Positions 18,467 through 28,020 of a stretch of DNA of 64,000 bases are shown one piece after another. Made by a program: the position numbers and the translations under genes. The DNA lies in assembly GCA_964275585.1 (NCBI GenBank), contig CAXYCJ010000002.1, positions 33,154 through 97,153 of the forward strand. The letters are read 5' to 3'. The notes beneath the pieces were generated by a model. The model was not told the DNA's origin. It saw only the letters and a program-made list of their open reading frames with translations, and ran no database searches. Positions within the stretch are counted from its first letter, which is position 1. The number at the start of each line of letters is the position of its first letter. Source of the DNA: D2472 sp964275585 (GTDB lineage: Bacteria; Pseudomonadota; Gammaproteobacteria; Magnimaribacterales; D2472).

Positions 18467-18763
18467 TTATCGAATAAATGTTTGCCAAATAGCTGCAATA
18501 TATACATCAGCAAGGCTTTCTGATCCACGGATCATTCTTTTTATGTCTTTAACTTTTGCCTTTCTACTGCTTCCAGTGCCGTCTCTGATATCACCATTTC
18601 TTACATTGCAGAGAGTAGAGCTTCCCGTGCCTTTCCTAACCTTATCGTCTCTCACATTGCATAAAGTACTACTTCCAGTTCCAGACCTTAAGTTATCACC
18701 CCTAATATTGGCAATAGTTTTACTTCCATCCTTCAGTTGCTCTCTTTTATATTCTAGTTTCAT
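18467..18763 (-). CDS. Short 17-residue tandem repeat protein
   Basis: The protein consists largely of tandem repeats of the type GTGSSTLCNVRDDKVRK (17 residues). There are two near-perfect central copies and diverged flanking copies (DGSKTIANIRGDNLRS before; GTGSSRKAKVKD after). Short repeat proteins with DGTGS and NVRGD cores occur in proteobacteria without an assigned function. The repeats suggest a small beta-solenoid or adhesive surface, but this is inference. It is the first gene of the minus-strand block that continues to the two channels. The C-terminal 25 residues (SLADVYIAAIWQTF) do not follow the repeat and may be helical. Confidence 0.6.
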   Translation of the reverse strand: MKLEYKREQLKDGSKTIANIRGDNLRSGTGSSTLCNVRDDKVRKGTGSSTLCNVRNGDIRDGTGSSRKAKVKDIKRMIRGSESLADVYIAAIWQTFIR

Positions 18764-18832
18764 AATATTTACCTACGTTATAATTAACCTACTTATAGAT
18801 TACCTTTGTTTATAATGCTTTTGCAAGTCACA

Positions 18833-19366
18833 TTAAATAGTTTTCTCCATGCGAATCATCGGAACTGTTTTACCAGTTTCTGTTTCATAAAATATATCCT
18901 CTATGGGTTTGTAGCCCTGAGTTTCATATAAAAGTTTTCCAGATTGTGTAGCCATCAACTCGCATTTTTTAAAGCCTAATTTTTTAGCTGCATTTTCACC
19001 TAAATGCATTACCAGCGATCCTATGCCTTGTCTTGCCCAATCTGGGTGGGTGTACATGGCACGTATCCGGGCAGAATCTTTCAAGGGATCTAAAAAATTA
19101 TCATCTCGGTTAGGGGTGTGATTGCCACCAAACAGAGTTTCTCTGTTGCTCCAGCCGCCACAACCAACAAATATTTCTTCACAGAAAATCATAAAGTAAG
19201 TTCCATCTTTAATGAGCTGATCGTCTAATCCCATGCTATCAAAAGAGGCCTCTAGTTGATCTGCGGTAAGCAAGGGCCCCAAGAGTTGATTTATAGATAG
19301 CTGCATTAATTTTTTAATGGCTGGCATATCTTCAACGGCTGCTATTTTATGAGTAAAGTCTTTCAT
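18833..19366 (-). CDS. GNAT family N-acetyltransferase
   Basis: The acetyl-CoA binding motif A of the GNAT fold is seen as YTHPDWARQGIGSLVMHLGE (Q/R-x-x-G-x-G/A), followed by KKLGFKKCELMAT and the terminal LYETQGYKPIED. The N-terminus (KIAAVEDMPAIKKLMQLS) is the usual first strand and helix. Length of 177 residues is normal. The substrate cannot be read from sequence. It is divergent from the helicase gene; the 78-base gap should hold both promoters. Confidence 0.85.
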   Translation of the reverse strand: MKDFTHKIAAVEDMPAIKKLMQLSINQLLGPLLTADQLEASFDSMGLDDQLIKDGTYFMIFCEEIFVGCGGWSNRETLFGGNHTPNRDDNFLDPLKDSARIRAMYTHPDWARQGIGSLVMHLGENAAKKLGFKKCELMATQSGKLLYETQGYKPIEDIFYETETGKTVPMIRMEKTI

Positions 19367-19444
19367 ATTATCTTTATTTTATTTCCCACGATTTATATAG
19401 TAACTGGTAAAATTTCAACATACAGTCCTTACAATTTTTTATCC

Positions 19445-20755
19445 ATGACATCTCCAAATTCAGACAATTCAACCTCTGCATTTGATAGCAAGCTAGAAAG
19501 TATTTTAGAACTTTTAGAGGAAGAGGGTTCTCAACATTTTATCTATCTTACGGGTGCTGCTGGTACTGGTAAAACCACTCTGATCGAAAGGGTAAAAGAT
19601 GAGTGCCTTTTAAGAAAAATCGTAGTTGCTCCTACAGGAGTGGCTGCATTAAACATTGGTGGAAGCACAATTAACTCAGCTTTTAGAATTGGATTTGATA
19701 CCTTCCCAAACATACAAGAATCAAAAGATCCTAGGTTTAAGAAACTTTTAAAAAAACTTGAGTTATTGATTATTGATGAAATTTCCATGGTTAGAGCCCC
19801 AATGCTTGATGCAATTTCAGAAACATTAAAAGTACATCGTAATTCTGCTGAGCCTTTTGGCGGCATTCATATTCTTGCCTGTGGAGATTTATTTCAATTG
19901 CCCCCAGTGGTTAAAGACCACGAAGAATCAGCCATTTTTGAAAAATACGATTCTGTTTATTTTTTTAGTTCTCACAGTTACAAAGAAGTAGCTACACCAT
20001 CTTTTTTTGAGCTCTCAAGTTCCTTTCGGCAAAAAGACGATGAAGAATTCTACGAACTATTAAACAACGTGCGCTTGGGATCAAACCTAGAAGAATCTAT
20101 TGCCAGAATAAATAGAGCTTGCCATAACCCAGAATTTGATACGGAGTCTTCCCTCATCATTACTTCAAGAAAATATCGTGCTGAACAAATAAACGAAGAG
20201 ATGTTAAATTTAATTGAAGGGCCAGCAACCGCCGCTAAATCAAGAGAACAAGGAGATCTTAGTGAAAATGATTTACCTGCTCCGCGTGAACTTCGAGTTA
20301 AAGAAGATGCAAAAGTAATGTTTATAAAAAATGATCCGGATGGTCGCTGGGTTAATGGAACGATTGGAGTGGTTACTGATTGTTCAGATAAAAATAAAAA
20401 AATTATTAAAGTAAAAGTTGGAAAAGATGTTTTTAAAGTAAAGAGAGAAGAGTGGAATAAGGTTAAATACGTTTACGATGAATATAACGATGAGATGGAA
20501 GAAGAGATTGTCTCTTCGTTCAAACAATTTCCATTAAAACTTGGCTGGGCCGTTACTATTCATAAAGCTCAGGGCTTAACTTTAGAAAGTTGTTCAGTTG
20601 ATTTGGGGGAAGGGGCATTTGCAACGGGGCAAGCTTACGTTGCTTTAAGCCGCTGCAAAACTATGGCATCTTTAAATTTATATCAAGAGTTAAAAATTAG
20701 AGATGCTTTGGTTGATCCAGATATCCAAGATTTTCATGCAGAACACTTTGGATAG
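19445..20755 (+). CDS. Pif1/RecD2-like superfamily 1B DNA helicase
   Basis: An AAA-type helicase of about 436 residues with Walker A GAAGTGKTTL, Walker B LLIIDEISMV, GDLFQLPPV (motif III) and the C-terminal SF1B motifs VTIHKAQGLTLE and AYVALSRCK. This set is typical of bacterial Pif1-like helicases, which move 5' to 3' and unwind forks or G-quadruplexes in studied cases. The open frame extends upstream to 19349, but those 32 residues are hydrophobic and unlike the family. The ATG at 19445 (MTSPNSDNS) gives the normal length. No partner genes are adjacent. Confidence 0.88.
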   Translation: MTSPNSDNSTSAFDSKLESILELLEEEGSQHFIYLTGAAGTGKTTLIERVKDECLLRKIVVAPTGVAALNIGGSTINSAFRIGFDTFPNIQESKDPRFKKLLKKLELLIIDEISMVRAPMLDAISETLKVHRNSAEPFGGIHILACGDLFQLPPVVKDHEESAIFEKYDSVYFFSSHSYKEVATPSFFELSSSFRQKDDEEFYELLNNVRLGSNLEESIARINRACHNPEFDTESSLIITSRKYRAEQINEEMLNLIEGPATAAKSREQGDLSENDLPAPRELRVKEDAKVMFIKNDPDGRWVNGTIGVVTDCSDKNKKIIKVKVGKDVFKVKREEWNKVKYVYDEYNDEMEEEIVSSFKQFPLKLGWAVTIHKAQGLTLESCSVDLGEGAFATGQAYVALSRCKTMASLNLYQELKIRDALVDPDIQDFHAEHFG

Positions 20756-20790
20756 CTCTACAATAGAATTTTACTTTTGTAATTGAGTGC

Positions 20791-22161
20791 ATGGAAAATC
20801 TGATACCCAATATTTCTGAATTAATAATTACATTTTCTGATTTTGTTTGGGAGTGGAATGCTCCATTCCTTGTAGGAGCAGGGATATTTTTTCTTTTTTA
20901 CTCAAAACTTACTCCTTTTAAATATATCCTTCATGCCTTCGAATTAATAAGAGGCAAGCATACAAAACAAGAGGACATTGGAGAAGTTACCCATTTTCAG
21001 GCTTTAACCACAGCCTTATCCGGCACGATTGGTCTTGGAAATATTTCTGGCGTTGCTCTTGCTATTGGTTATGGTGGTCCGGGAGTAATTTTTTGGATGT
21101 GGATAACTGCAATTGTTGGCATAGCAACTAAATTTTTTACTTGTACTTTATCTGTGATGTATCGAGATGTAGATGAAGATGGAACAGTACGCAGTGGACC
21201 AATGTATATTATTAAAAATGCACTGCCTAGATCCATGATGCCATTGGCATATTTTTTTGCAGCTGCTGGTTTAATTGGTGCTTTGCCGGGATTTCAAAGC
21301 AATCAAATGGTTCAGATGCTTGAGACCTTACCAATCTTTGAGTTCAAATATTTTAATTTAATGGCTGGAATAATTTTAGCTGCGATCACTGGAGCTGTAA
21401 TTTTTGGTGGATTGGTGAGGATAGCAAAGGTTTCTCAATGGCTTGTACCCTCAATGAGCATCTTATATTTTGGTTCTGTCATGGTTGCGCTAATTCTCAA
21501 CTTTGAGGCAGTCATTCCTGCATTTCAAATTATTATAGAAGATGCTTTTACAGGTTCTGCGGTTGCTGGAGGAAGTGTTATAGCTGTAATTATCATGGGC
21601 GTTAAAAGAAGCGCTCATTCTAATGAAGCAGGGATAGGAACAGAATCGCTTGTTCATGGTGCTGCTAAGACCTCAAATCCAGTCAAGCAAGGTTTGGTTG
21701 CTATGCTTGGACCTATTTTTGATACTTTGATAATGTGCACATCTACAGCATTGTTAATTATTATCTCAGGAGTTTGGTTAGACATAGGCCCAGGCGTCGA
21801 GGGCGTTAAATTGACTGCAGAAGCATTCAGCGTTCTTCTTGGTCCAGTGGGATATGCAATTTTACTTATCTGCGTAGTAAGCTTTGGAGCCAGCACTATT
21901 TTCACTTACTCATTTTATGGATCTGCTTGTGCTCAATTCTTATTTGGCAAAAAAGGAGTAAAAATTTATCAATGGGTCATCATTTTCTTTGTTGTTGTCT
22001 TCGCAGTAATACCCGTAAAGACTGCTATTGCTGTCATTGATCTTTCATTTGCATTTATGGCGATACCAACATTAATCTCATCAGTCTGGCTTGCACCTAA
22101 GGTGCTTGAAAAAGCAAGAGACTACTTTGCAACCCTAGAATCTGATACTGCTAGTATCTAA
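20791..22161 (+). CDS. Alanine/glycine:cation symporter (AGCS family)
   Basis: A polytopic inner membrane protein of 456 residues with the AGCS signature regions TALSGTIGLGNISGVALAIGYGGPGVIFWMW and the conserved motif RSAHSNEAGIGTESLVHGAAKT. This family imports alanine or glycine with sodium or protons. About 10-11 membrane segments can be counted. It ends exactly one base before the stop of the convergent oxidoreductase gene. Substrate preference is not decidable. Confidence 0.92.
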   Translation: MENLIPNISELIITFSDFVWEWNAPFLVGAGIFFLFYSKLTPFKYILHAFELIRGKHTKQEDIGEVTHFQALTTALSGTIGLGNISGVALAIGYGGPGVIFWMWITAIVGIATKFFTCTLSVMYRDVDEDGTVRSGPMYIIKNALPRSMMPLAYFFAAAGLIGALPGFQSNQMVQMLETLPIFEFKYFNLMAGIILAAITGAVIFGGLVRIAKVSQWLVPSMSILYFGSVMVALILNFEAVIPAFQIIIEDAFTGSAVAGGSVIAVIIMGVKRSAHSNEAGIGTESLVHGAAKTSNPVKQGLVAMLGPIFDTLIMCTSTALLIIISGVWLDIGPGVEGVKLTAEAFSVLLGPVGYAILLICVVSFGASTIFTYSFYGSACAQFLFGKKGVKIYQWVIIFFVVVFAVIPVKTAIAVIDLSFAFMAIPTLISSVWLAPKVLEKARDYFATLESDTASI

Positions 22162-23751
22162 TTATTTATCCTTAAGAATTTCTCTAGCTGCATTTTTTCC
22201 AGGAAGCCCAGTAACGCCTCCACCAGGATGTGTTCCAGAGCCACACATATAAAGAGATTTTAAGGGGCCGCGATAGTTTCCATAGTTTAGAAGAGGTCTA
22301 GCAGCCCACATTTGATCCAATGTCATTTGGCCATGCATTATGTCTCCACCAATCAATCCAAATTTTTCTTCAAGATCAAGAGGAGAAAGAATCATAGTGC
22401 CTAAAATAGATTCTTTAAAATTCGGAGCATGTTTTGTAACAGTATTAATAATAGTGTCTGCGGCATCTAGTCTATGATCATGCCAGGACCGTCCGTCAGA
22501 TAAAGAGGGAGAGAATTGTTGACAGAACAATGAAGCAACGTGTTGCCCTTTAGGCGCTAAGGTATCGTCCATTGTGGATGGAATTAACATTTCCACAATT
22601 GGATCTTTTGACCACCCATGAGTCTTAGCATCTATGTATGCGCGATCCATGTAATCTAGGGTTGGAGCAATAACAATCCCACTTTGGTGATGCTCAGCTA
22701 TCTCTTTGCCTGGCAGAGCATTAAAATCTGGGAGTTCTGAAAGTGCTACATTCATTCTAAAGGTACCTGAACCACATTTGTAGCCATCCATACTGCGATT
22801 GAATTCTGGATCTAAGTCTTCTGCTGCAATTAATTTTTTGTAAAGGAGTTTGGGATTTAAATTAGAAATAATTTTTTTAGCTTCAACAATTGAGCCATCT
22901 TCTAATTGAATTCCAGTCGCTCTGCTATTGGAAACCATTACCTTGTCTACCCCAGCATCTGTAAAAATATTTACACCCAAATCTATACAGGCTTCTTTCA
23001 TGGCTTGGGTGATAGAACCCATTCCACCTATAGCATGACCCCAGGCTCCTTTTTCTCCATCCACTTCACCAAATACATGATGCAATAAAACATAAGCAGA
23101 GCCAGGCGTATCAGGACTTGCAAAATTTCCAACAATTGCATCAAATCCAAATGCAGCCTTGACATGTTCACTTTCAAACCAACCGTCTAGAAAAGAGCGG
23201 GCACTTTTAGTAAAAAGATTGTAAACATCCCTATGGACTTGATTGCCTTGTGTAGCAATAGGCCAAAGCTGAAGCGCAGCATTTAAGGCAGCTTTAATTC
23301 CTTGTTTAGGGTTAGGAGGCGTCTTGACTGATAGATCTCTTAGCACATCTGCAACAGCTTCAATTCGATCATAGTATTCAGGTAATCTTTCAGCATCCTT
23401 GTTAGAAAATTTTCTAAATTCTTGCTGAGTTCTCTCTAACCCTCCACCTAATTTAAGGTAGCTTGAATTAGTAAGGGGCAAAAAATTTGATATAGGCCTT
23501 TTTACAATTTCTAACCCAAGCTCTTTGAGCTTCATTTCTTTAATAATTGAAGGGTTCAATAAGCTTACTGTATAACTTGCAACAGAGTTTTTAAATCCTG
23601 GATGAAACTCTTCTGTAACAGCAGCTCCACCTACAATAGATCGCTTTTCATAGACATTGACATTGAGTCCAGCTTTGGCTAAATAAAAAGCACAAACAAG
23701 TCCATTGTGACCGCCGCCAATAATTAGTGCATCAGTATTTTTTTTAGACAT
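22162..23751 (-). CDS. FAD-dependent oxidoreductase, PYROXD2/phytoene-desaturase-like
   Basis: The N-terminus ALIIGGGHNGLVCAFYLAKAGLNVNVYEKRS is a GxGxxG FAD-binding fold, and the C-terminus LYMCGSGTHPGGGVTGLPGKNAA is the second FAD contact conserved in phytoene desaturase-type and PYROXD2-type enzymes. Length of 529 residues fits. No carotenoid genes (crtB, crtE, crtY) are near, so a carotenoid role is not supported and PYROXD2-like is the better description. The substrate is unknown. Confidence 0.82.
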   Translation of the reverse strand: MSKKNTDALIIGGGHNGLVCAFYLAKAGLNVNVYEKRSIVGGAAVTEEFHPGFKNSVASYTVSLLNPSIIKEMKLKELGLEIVKRPISNFLPLTNSSYLKLGGGLERTQQEFRKFSNKDAERLPEYYDRIEAVADVLRDLSVKTPPNPKQGIKAALNAALQLWPIATQGNQVHRDVYNLFTKSARSFLDGWFESEHVKAAFGFDAIVGNFASPDTPGSAYVLLHHVFGEVDGEKGAWGHAIGGMGSITQAMKEACIDLGVNIFTDAGVDKVMVSNSRATGIQLEDGSIVEAKKIISNLNPKLLYKKLIAAEDLDPEFNRSMDGYKCGSGTFRMNVALSELPDFNALPGKEIAEHHQSGIVIAPTLDYMDRAYIDAKTHGWSKDPIVEMLIPSTMDDTLAPKGQHVASLFCQQFSPSLSDGRSWHDHRLDAADTIINTVTKHAPNFKESILGTMILSPLDLEEKFGLIGGDIMHGQMTLDQMWAARPLLNYGNYRGPLKSLYMCGSGTHPGGGVTGLPGKNAAREILKDK

Positions 23752-23810
23752 TCACTTCTTTTTATAATAAATTTAGATACAGATTATAGATTTAATATTT
23801 AGAAAATTAT

Positions 23811-26186
23811 ATGAACATTAGGTTCTTAAAAAAATTCAATCATCTCTTTTATAACTCACTTGTCCTTGTTTTTTTGATTGGTTGTGGAGGGGGTGGGGGC
23901 GGAGGCTCAGCTGGTGTTGTTCCAGCTCCTAATGTCGCACCAACAATTTCAGGATCAATTTTAGAGATAAGAGTGGAAGAGACGATGAGTTTTCAACCCA
24001 CTGCAAGTGATGCAAATAATGACTCTTTATCTTTTTCTATTGCCGGTGCTCCAGCTTGGTCTAATTTTAATGCTAATTCTGGATTATTTACTGGAAAGCC
24101 CAGTAATGCTGATCTTGGTTCGGTCTACTCAATTACTATTACAGTTTCAGACGGCCAACTTTCAACATCCATCGCATTTGACCTAACTGTCATTAAACCC
24201 TTATTTGCAATTAATTTATCTATCGCCTCAATGGCAAATTATATGAATCTTGCAATTTCCTTATCCGGTTGTTTTTTTAATCAGAGTGATACTGAGTGTG
24301 CTGATGGAGAAGAAGAAATCGTTATTGTTGAGAATGGACTTTCAAGGTTTAGCAATACATTGGCGGCAGGTAGTCCTTTTGAACTATCTATAGAAAGAGA
24401 CCCTGGTAGACAAAAATGCGAGCTATCTGAGTCAAGTGGGCAAATGGGAAATCTGGATCAAACTTTAACTGTGAGCTGTGAAGATGATGCATCAGCGCCA
24501 TTATTTAAGACCAATAAACTTCATAAGATTCGCATTACGATGTCTCAGGCAGAGTGGAAGAGGTTTCTTTTGGATTACGAGAGAGCTAACTATAAAAATG
24601 GAGATTCATCAGGTTTTGTTCATCCCTGGGGTGCAATTTTTTGGTCTCATAGTGAAGTATATAGGCAAGCTAATTTTGCATATCTTGACTCGCAAGGAGA
24701 GGTCATAGAGTCTTATGCAAACATTGGATTTAAAATGAAAGGTAACACCAGTCGACAAGTTCCTCAGATTAGTGTTACTCAATCAGATGGTACCTCTAAA
24801 CTTACTCCTAAAAGATTTAGCTTTGCAATTAAATTCGATGAAAAGTTTGATGAAGACGAAGGAGTGTATTCATGTATTGACGCCACTGGAAGTCCTGCTG
24901 CAATTCCAGGCCCTCCTTGTGAAAATAGGGTTGGCAAAGACTTGCTTGAGGTTCCAGAAAATGATGATAGAACTTTTATGGACATGGAGAAGGTCTACTT
25001 TAGATATAACAGAGACGATCCCTCTTATCAAAGAGAGCTCTTAGCCCATACGATTCTTAATAACATCGGAGTGCCAACATCAAGGATGTCTCATGCCAAT
25101 ATTGAGCTAGTACTTACAGGAGATGGAACTTATAACAATCAGCCCTTGCCACAAAGTTTTAATATGGGCGTTTTTCAAATGACAGAACAAATTGATAAAC
25201 CATTTTTAAAACGATTGTTTCGTAAAAATGGCTATCTTTTTAAGGCTACCGGAGGGGACTTAAGTAAATCCTCTTCTATAAACCCACTTTGCGTTCCATA
25301 CGAAGATGATACTGGTTATGTAAACACTCAGTTTTGTGAAATCGGAGTTGAAAAACCTGATCCAGCCTCAAGAGAAGAGTGGCTAGGCACTGACAATTAT
25401 TTAAATCCAACATTTGTGAACTCTGATATTAATGATGATGGAGGTGAGGTCTCGCAATTCAAACCTTATGAGCCAGTCTATGATTTAAAATCAAAGAAAA
25501 GTAAAGTTAAAGCCGGCAGGGTTTTGCTAGAAGACTTTATTAAATTTGTACAAACCAATCCAAGCGCTTCAATGCTTGCAGAGCAGTTTGATGTTTCTGG
25601 CTTTATAAAAGCTCAAGCTGCAGATATCGCTATGGGAGCTCCAGATCATTATGCTAGGGTTGCAAATAATTTCTATCTTTACTTCAATCCCATTTCATCT
25701 AAGTGGATTTATATTCCCAATGATTATGATTTTGTTTTTAGAGACCATCATCCACAATGGGGCTTATTCATTTCACTGGATGCCTTTCAAGACCTTGCTT
25801 CAACATATGCATTTCAGTCATTAGGTAAAATTGCTTGGACCGATAGAGAGCTTGGTGATGTAACTCCAATTTTATGGGACATTATATTCTCAGAACCTAG
25901 TAACAAAGAGGCTCTCTACAAAAATATAAAATCTATTTTAAATAATCAATTTAACTGGGAAACATCTTTATCAAATTTACTTGATGAAAGAGATAATTTA
26001 GTAAGAGATTCTATCCAATCAACCGTTGCGGTCAGCCCAGCTGGCTGTCAACATATCTATAATCGTAATGCCATCGATTCAGAATCTTCAACCGCTCTAT
26101 GTGATATTAATGATATGTCTATCAAAAGGTTTATTGAGTTGAGAAAAATCACCCTCAGCGAAGAACTTGAATCTGCTGGTATGTAA
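23811..26186 (+). CDS. Lipoprotein with putative Ig domain and CotH-like kinase domain
   Basis: The N-terminus has a signal with lipobox LIGC followed by a run of seven glycines, a layout often seen in outer-membrane lipoproteins of marine gammaproteobacteria. Residues about 42-130 resemble a He_PIG or cadherin-like Ig domain (VAPTISGS, DSLSFSIAGAPAWSNFNANSGLFTGKP). From about residue 235 onward the protein resembles CotH: KIRITMSQAEWKRFLLDY, IGFKMKGNTSR, KRFSFAIKFDEKF, and IPNDYDFVFRDH late in the chain. CotH proteins are atypical kinases that phosphorylate secreted proteins in spore formers; here no spores are expected, so the role is open. It is 791 residues and stands alone. Confidence 0.75.
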   Translation: MNIRFLKKFNHLFYNSLVLVFLIGCGGGGGGGSAGVVPAPNVAPTISGSILEIRVEETMSFQPTASDANNDSLSFSIAGAPAWSNFNANSGLFTGKPSNADLGSVYSITITVSDGQLSTSIAFDLTVIKPLFAINLSIASMANYMNLAISLSGCFFNQSDTECADGEEEIVIVENGLSRFSNTLAAGSPFELSIERDPGRQKCELSESSGQMGNLDQTLTVSCEDDASAPLFKTNKLHKIRITMSQAEWKRFLLDYERANYKNGDSSGFVHPWGAIFWSHSEVYRQANFAYLDSQGEVIESYANIGFKMKGNTSRQVPQISVTQSDGTSKLTPKRFSFAIKFDEKFDEDEGVYSCIDATGSPAAIPGPPCENRVGKDLLEVPENDDRTFMDMEKVYFRYNRDDPSYQRELLAHTILNNIGVPTSRMSHANIELVLTGDGTYNNQPLPQSFNMGVFQMTEQIDKPFLKRLFRKNGYLFKATGGDLSKSSSINPLCVPYEDDTGYVNTQFCEIGVEKPDPASREEWLGTDNYLNPTFVNSDINDDGGEVSQFKPYEPVYDLKSKKSKVKAGRVLLEDFIKFVQTNPSASMLAEQFDVSGFIKAQAADIAMGAPDHYARVANNFYLYFNPISSKWIYIPNDYDFVFRDHHPQWGLFISLDAFQDLASTYAFQSLGKIAWTDRELGDVTPILWDIIFSEPSNKEALYKNIKSILNNQFNWETSLSNLLDERDNLVRDSIQSTVAVSPAGCQHIYNRNAIDSESSTALCDINDMSIKRFIELRKITLSEELESAGM

Positions 26187-26275
26187 TTCTCTAACTTAAG
26201 TCTTCTATTCTCCCAATAACCCAGATGCTTTTTAGTTGAGATAAATTATAAAAATAGCCACTTCCGCAACCCTAT

Positions 26276-27574
26276 TTATATTGAAAGAGGCTTCAGTGAC
26301 TTAGCTCCTTCCAAGTTTTCAAAATTTTTTAACATGCTTTTACTAATCTCAATAAATGATTGGTAGCTTCCATTTTCATCAAGCTTTTCTTCAATAATGC
26401 AACCCGAATCAAACAACTTAGACCTCATCGCTGCTTGAGTCGGAGAAAAGCAAATCCAGCCAGCAAGAATCTCTCCAAAAAGAATTTGAGAAATTTGAGT
26501 TTTTAATTCGTCCAAGCCATCCCCAGTTTCAGCAGAAATTTTTATTTCAGGGTATTTATTATTTACGGGGTGAATTTCAATATCTGTTATTAAATCAATT
26601 TTATTTAAGACTCGTATTTGAGGTATTTTCTCTATTCCAAGATCTTCTAAAATTAGATCAACCTGTTGAATTTTAAAACCACGTTCCGGATCTGCAGCAT
26701 CTATTACATGCACTAAGAGATCAGCGGAAGACAAATCATCCAAAGTCGCTTTAAAGGATTCAACTAGCTTGGTTGGAAGATTAGATATAAACCCTACAGT
26801 GTCTGAAAATAGAACTGTACTTAAGGTTTTGGATTTAAAATCTGCTTTGCGTGTCGTAGTATCTAAAGTAGCAAATAGCTTATCTGCTGCATAAAGACCG
26901 CCTTTTGTTAATGTATTGAAAAGCGAGGTCTTCCCCGCATTGGTATAACCCACAAGAGCAACTAATTTATTTGCACCTTTTTTCCTAGAATATCGATTTA
27001 AGTTTTTTTGATTATGCTGTTTTTTTAATCTATTTTTTAACTGCTTAATTCGATTGCCAACCAGTCGCCTGTCTGTTTCTAGCTGAGTTTCTCCTGGGCC
27101 TCTTAAGCCAATTCCTCCTTTCTGCCTCTCCAAATGACTCCATCCACGAACCAGCCGCGTTGAAAGAAAGCTTAATTGAGCTAACTCAACTTGCAGCTTT
27201 CCAATATCACTTTGAGCTCTGCTAGCAAAAATATCTAAGATTAAGCCTGTTCTATCAAGCACTCTCGCACAAAGAACTATTTCTAAGTTTCGTTCTTGTG
27301 ATGGAGAAAGCTCGCAATCTAGCAATACTAATTTTATATTTTTATCTGTTAATAAGGTTTTTAGTTCCTCTACTTTTCCTTTGGTTATGAAATGACTTGC
27401 AGAAACAAAATTTTGATTTGAGAAAATATGATCCTCAATTTTTAATCCAGCTGACTTAGCCAAATCCAAGAATTCATTAGAATTGAAATGATTAGATTCT
27501 TTTGAAGATGACCTTAAAACATCAACCGAAACAATAATTGCCCTGAGATCATCTGGAACTAATGTTTTTTCCAA
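26276..27574 (-). CDS. hflX: GTPase HflX
   Basis: HflX is a ribosome-associated GTPase that splits stalled 70S ribosomes. The N-terminal domain has the glycine-rich region RQKGGIGLRGPGETQLETDRR, followed by the G domain with G1 GYTNAGKTSLFNTLT, G3 DTVGFISNLP and G4 NKID. At 432 residues it is normal length. The start is TTG at 27574; no better start lies nearby and the N-terminal homology begins about ten residues later. No strong Shine-Dalgarno is visible. hfq, which often precedes hflX, is not adjacent. Confidence 0.93.
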   Translation of the reverse strand: MEKTLVPDDLRAIIVSVDVLRSSSKESNHFNSNEFLDLAKSAGLKIEDHIFSNQNFVSASHFITKGKVEELKTLLTDKNIKLVLLDCELSPSQERNLEIVLCARVLDRTGLILDIFASRAQSDIGKLQVELAQLSFLSTRLVRGWSHLERQKGGIGLRGPGETQLETDRRLVGNRIKQLKNRLKKQHNQKNLNRYSRKKGANKLVALVGYTNAGKTSLFNTLTKGGLYAADKLFATLDTTTRKADFKSKTLSTVLFSDTVGFISNLPTKLVESFKATLDDLSSADLLVHVIDAADPERGFKIQQVDLILEDLGIEKIPQIRVLNKIDLITDIEIHPVNNKYPEIKISAETGDGLDELKTQISQILFGEILAGWICFSPTQAAMRSKLFDSGCIIEEKLDENGSYQSFIEISKSMLKNFENLEGAKSLKPLSI

Positions 27575-27592
27575 GTTAAATAGACTGTAAGA

Positions 27593-27901
27593 TCATCTTT
27601 TTAGCATTTTTGTAAATGTGATGGAGTGTGTATTTGTTCCTGCTCGACGGAACTTAGACAACTCTTGATATTCTGGATCATCAAACCAGTTATTTGCATC
27701 ATCTTCTGTTTCAAAGCCAAAAAGAATCACTCTCCCTTTCAAAGGCGTATCTCCCTCTCTATGTTCAGGCACATCATCAAAAGTTATAAAAGAACCTTTG
27801 TGTTTTTTTAGAATTGGAAAAAAACCTTTTTCATATTTTCGATATTCATCAACATCAGTAACTTCAAGGTTAGCTATTGCTATAATTTCAAAATCGTTCA
27901 T
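27593..27901 (-). CDS. DUF1330 domain protein
   Basis: A 102-residue dimeric alpha/beta-barrel type protein: VTDVDEYRKYEKGFFPILKKHKGSF, then GRVILFGFETEDDANNWFDDPEYQELSKFR. This pattern matches the DUF1330 family, small proteins of unknown function. It lies 18 bases upstream of hflX on the same strand and may share its transcript. The upstream 119-base gap separates it from a divergent thioesterase gene. Confidence 0.8.
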   Translation of the reverse strand: MNDFEIIAIANLEVTDVDEYRKYEKGFFPILKKHKGSFITFDDVPEHREGDTPLKGRVILFGFETEDDANNWFDDPEYQELSKFRRAGTNTHSITFTKMLKR

Positions 27902-28020
27902 AAATAAATTTCATTGTTTAAAATATTATTGTACTTAAATCCCCCAATGAAAACAGATTAATCATTTGCAAATCTTTCATTATTTGCCCACAATCCATCC
28001 TTTAAAATAATTAATAAAGT

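Noticed and set aside
22162..23751. Carotenoid (phytoene) desaturase.
   Set aside because: The fold is similar, but no other carotenoid genes are nearby and the sequence fits PYROXD2-like proteins better.
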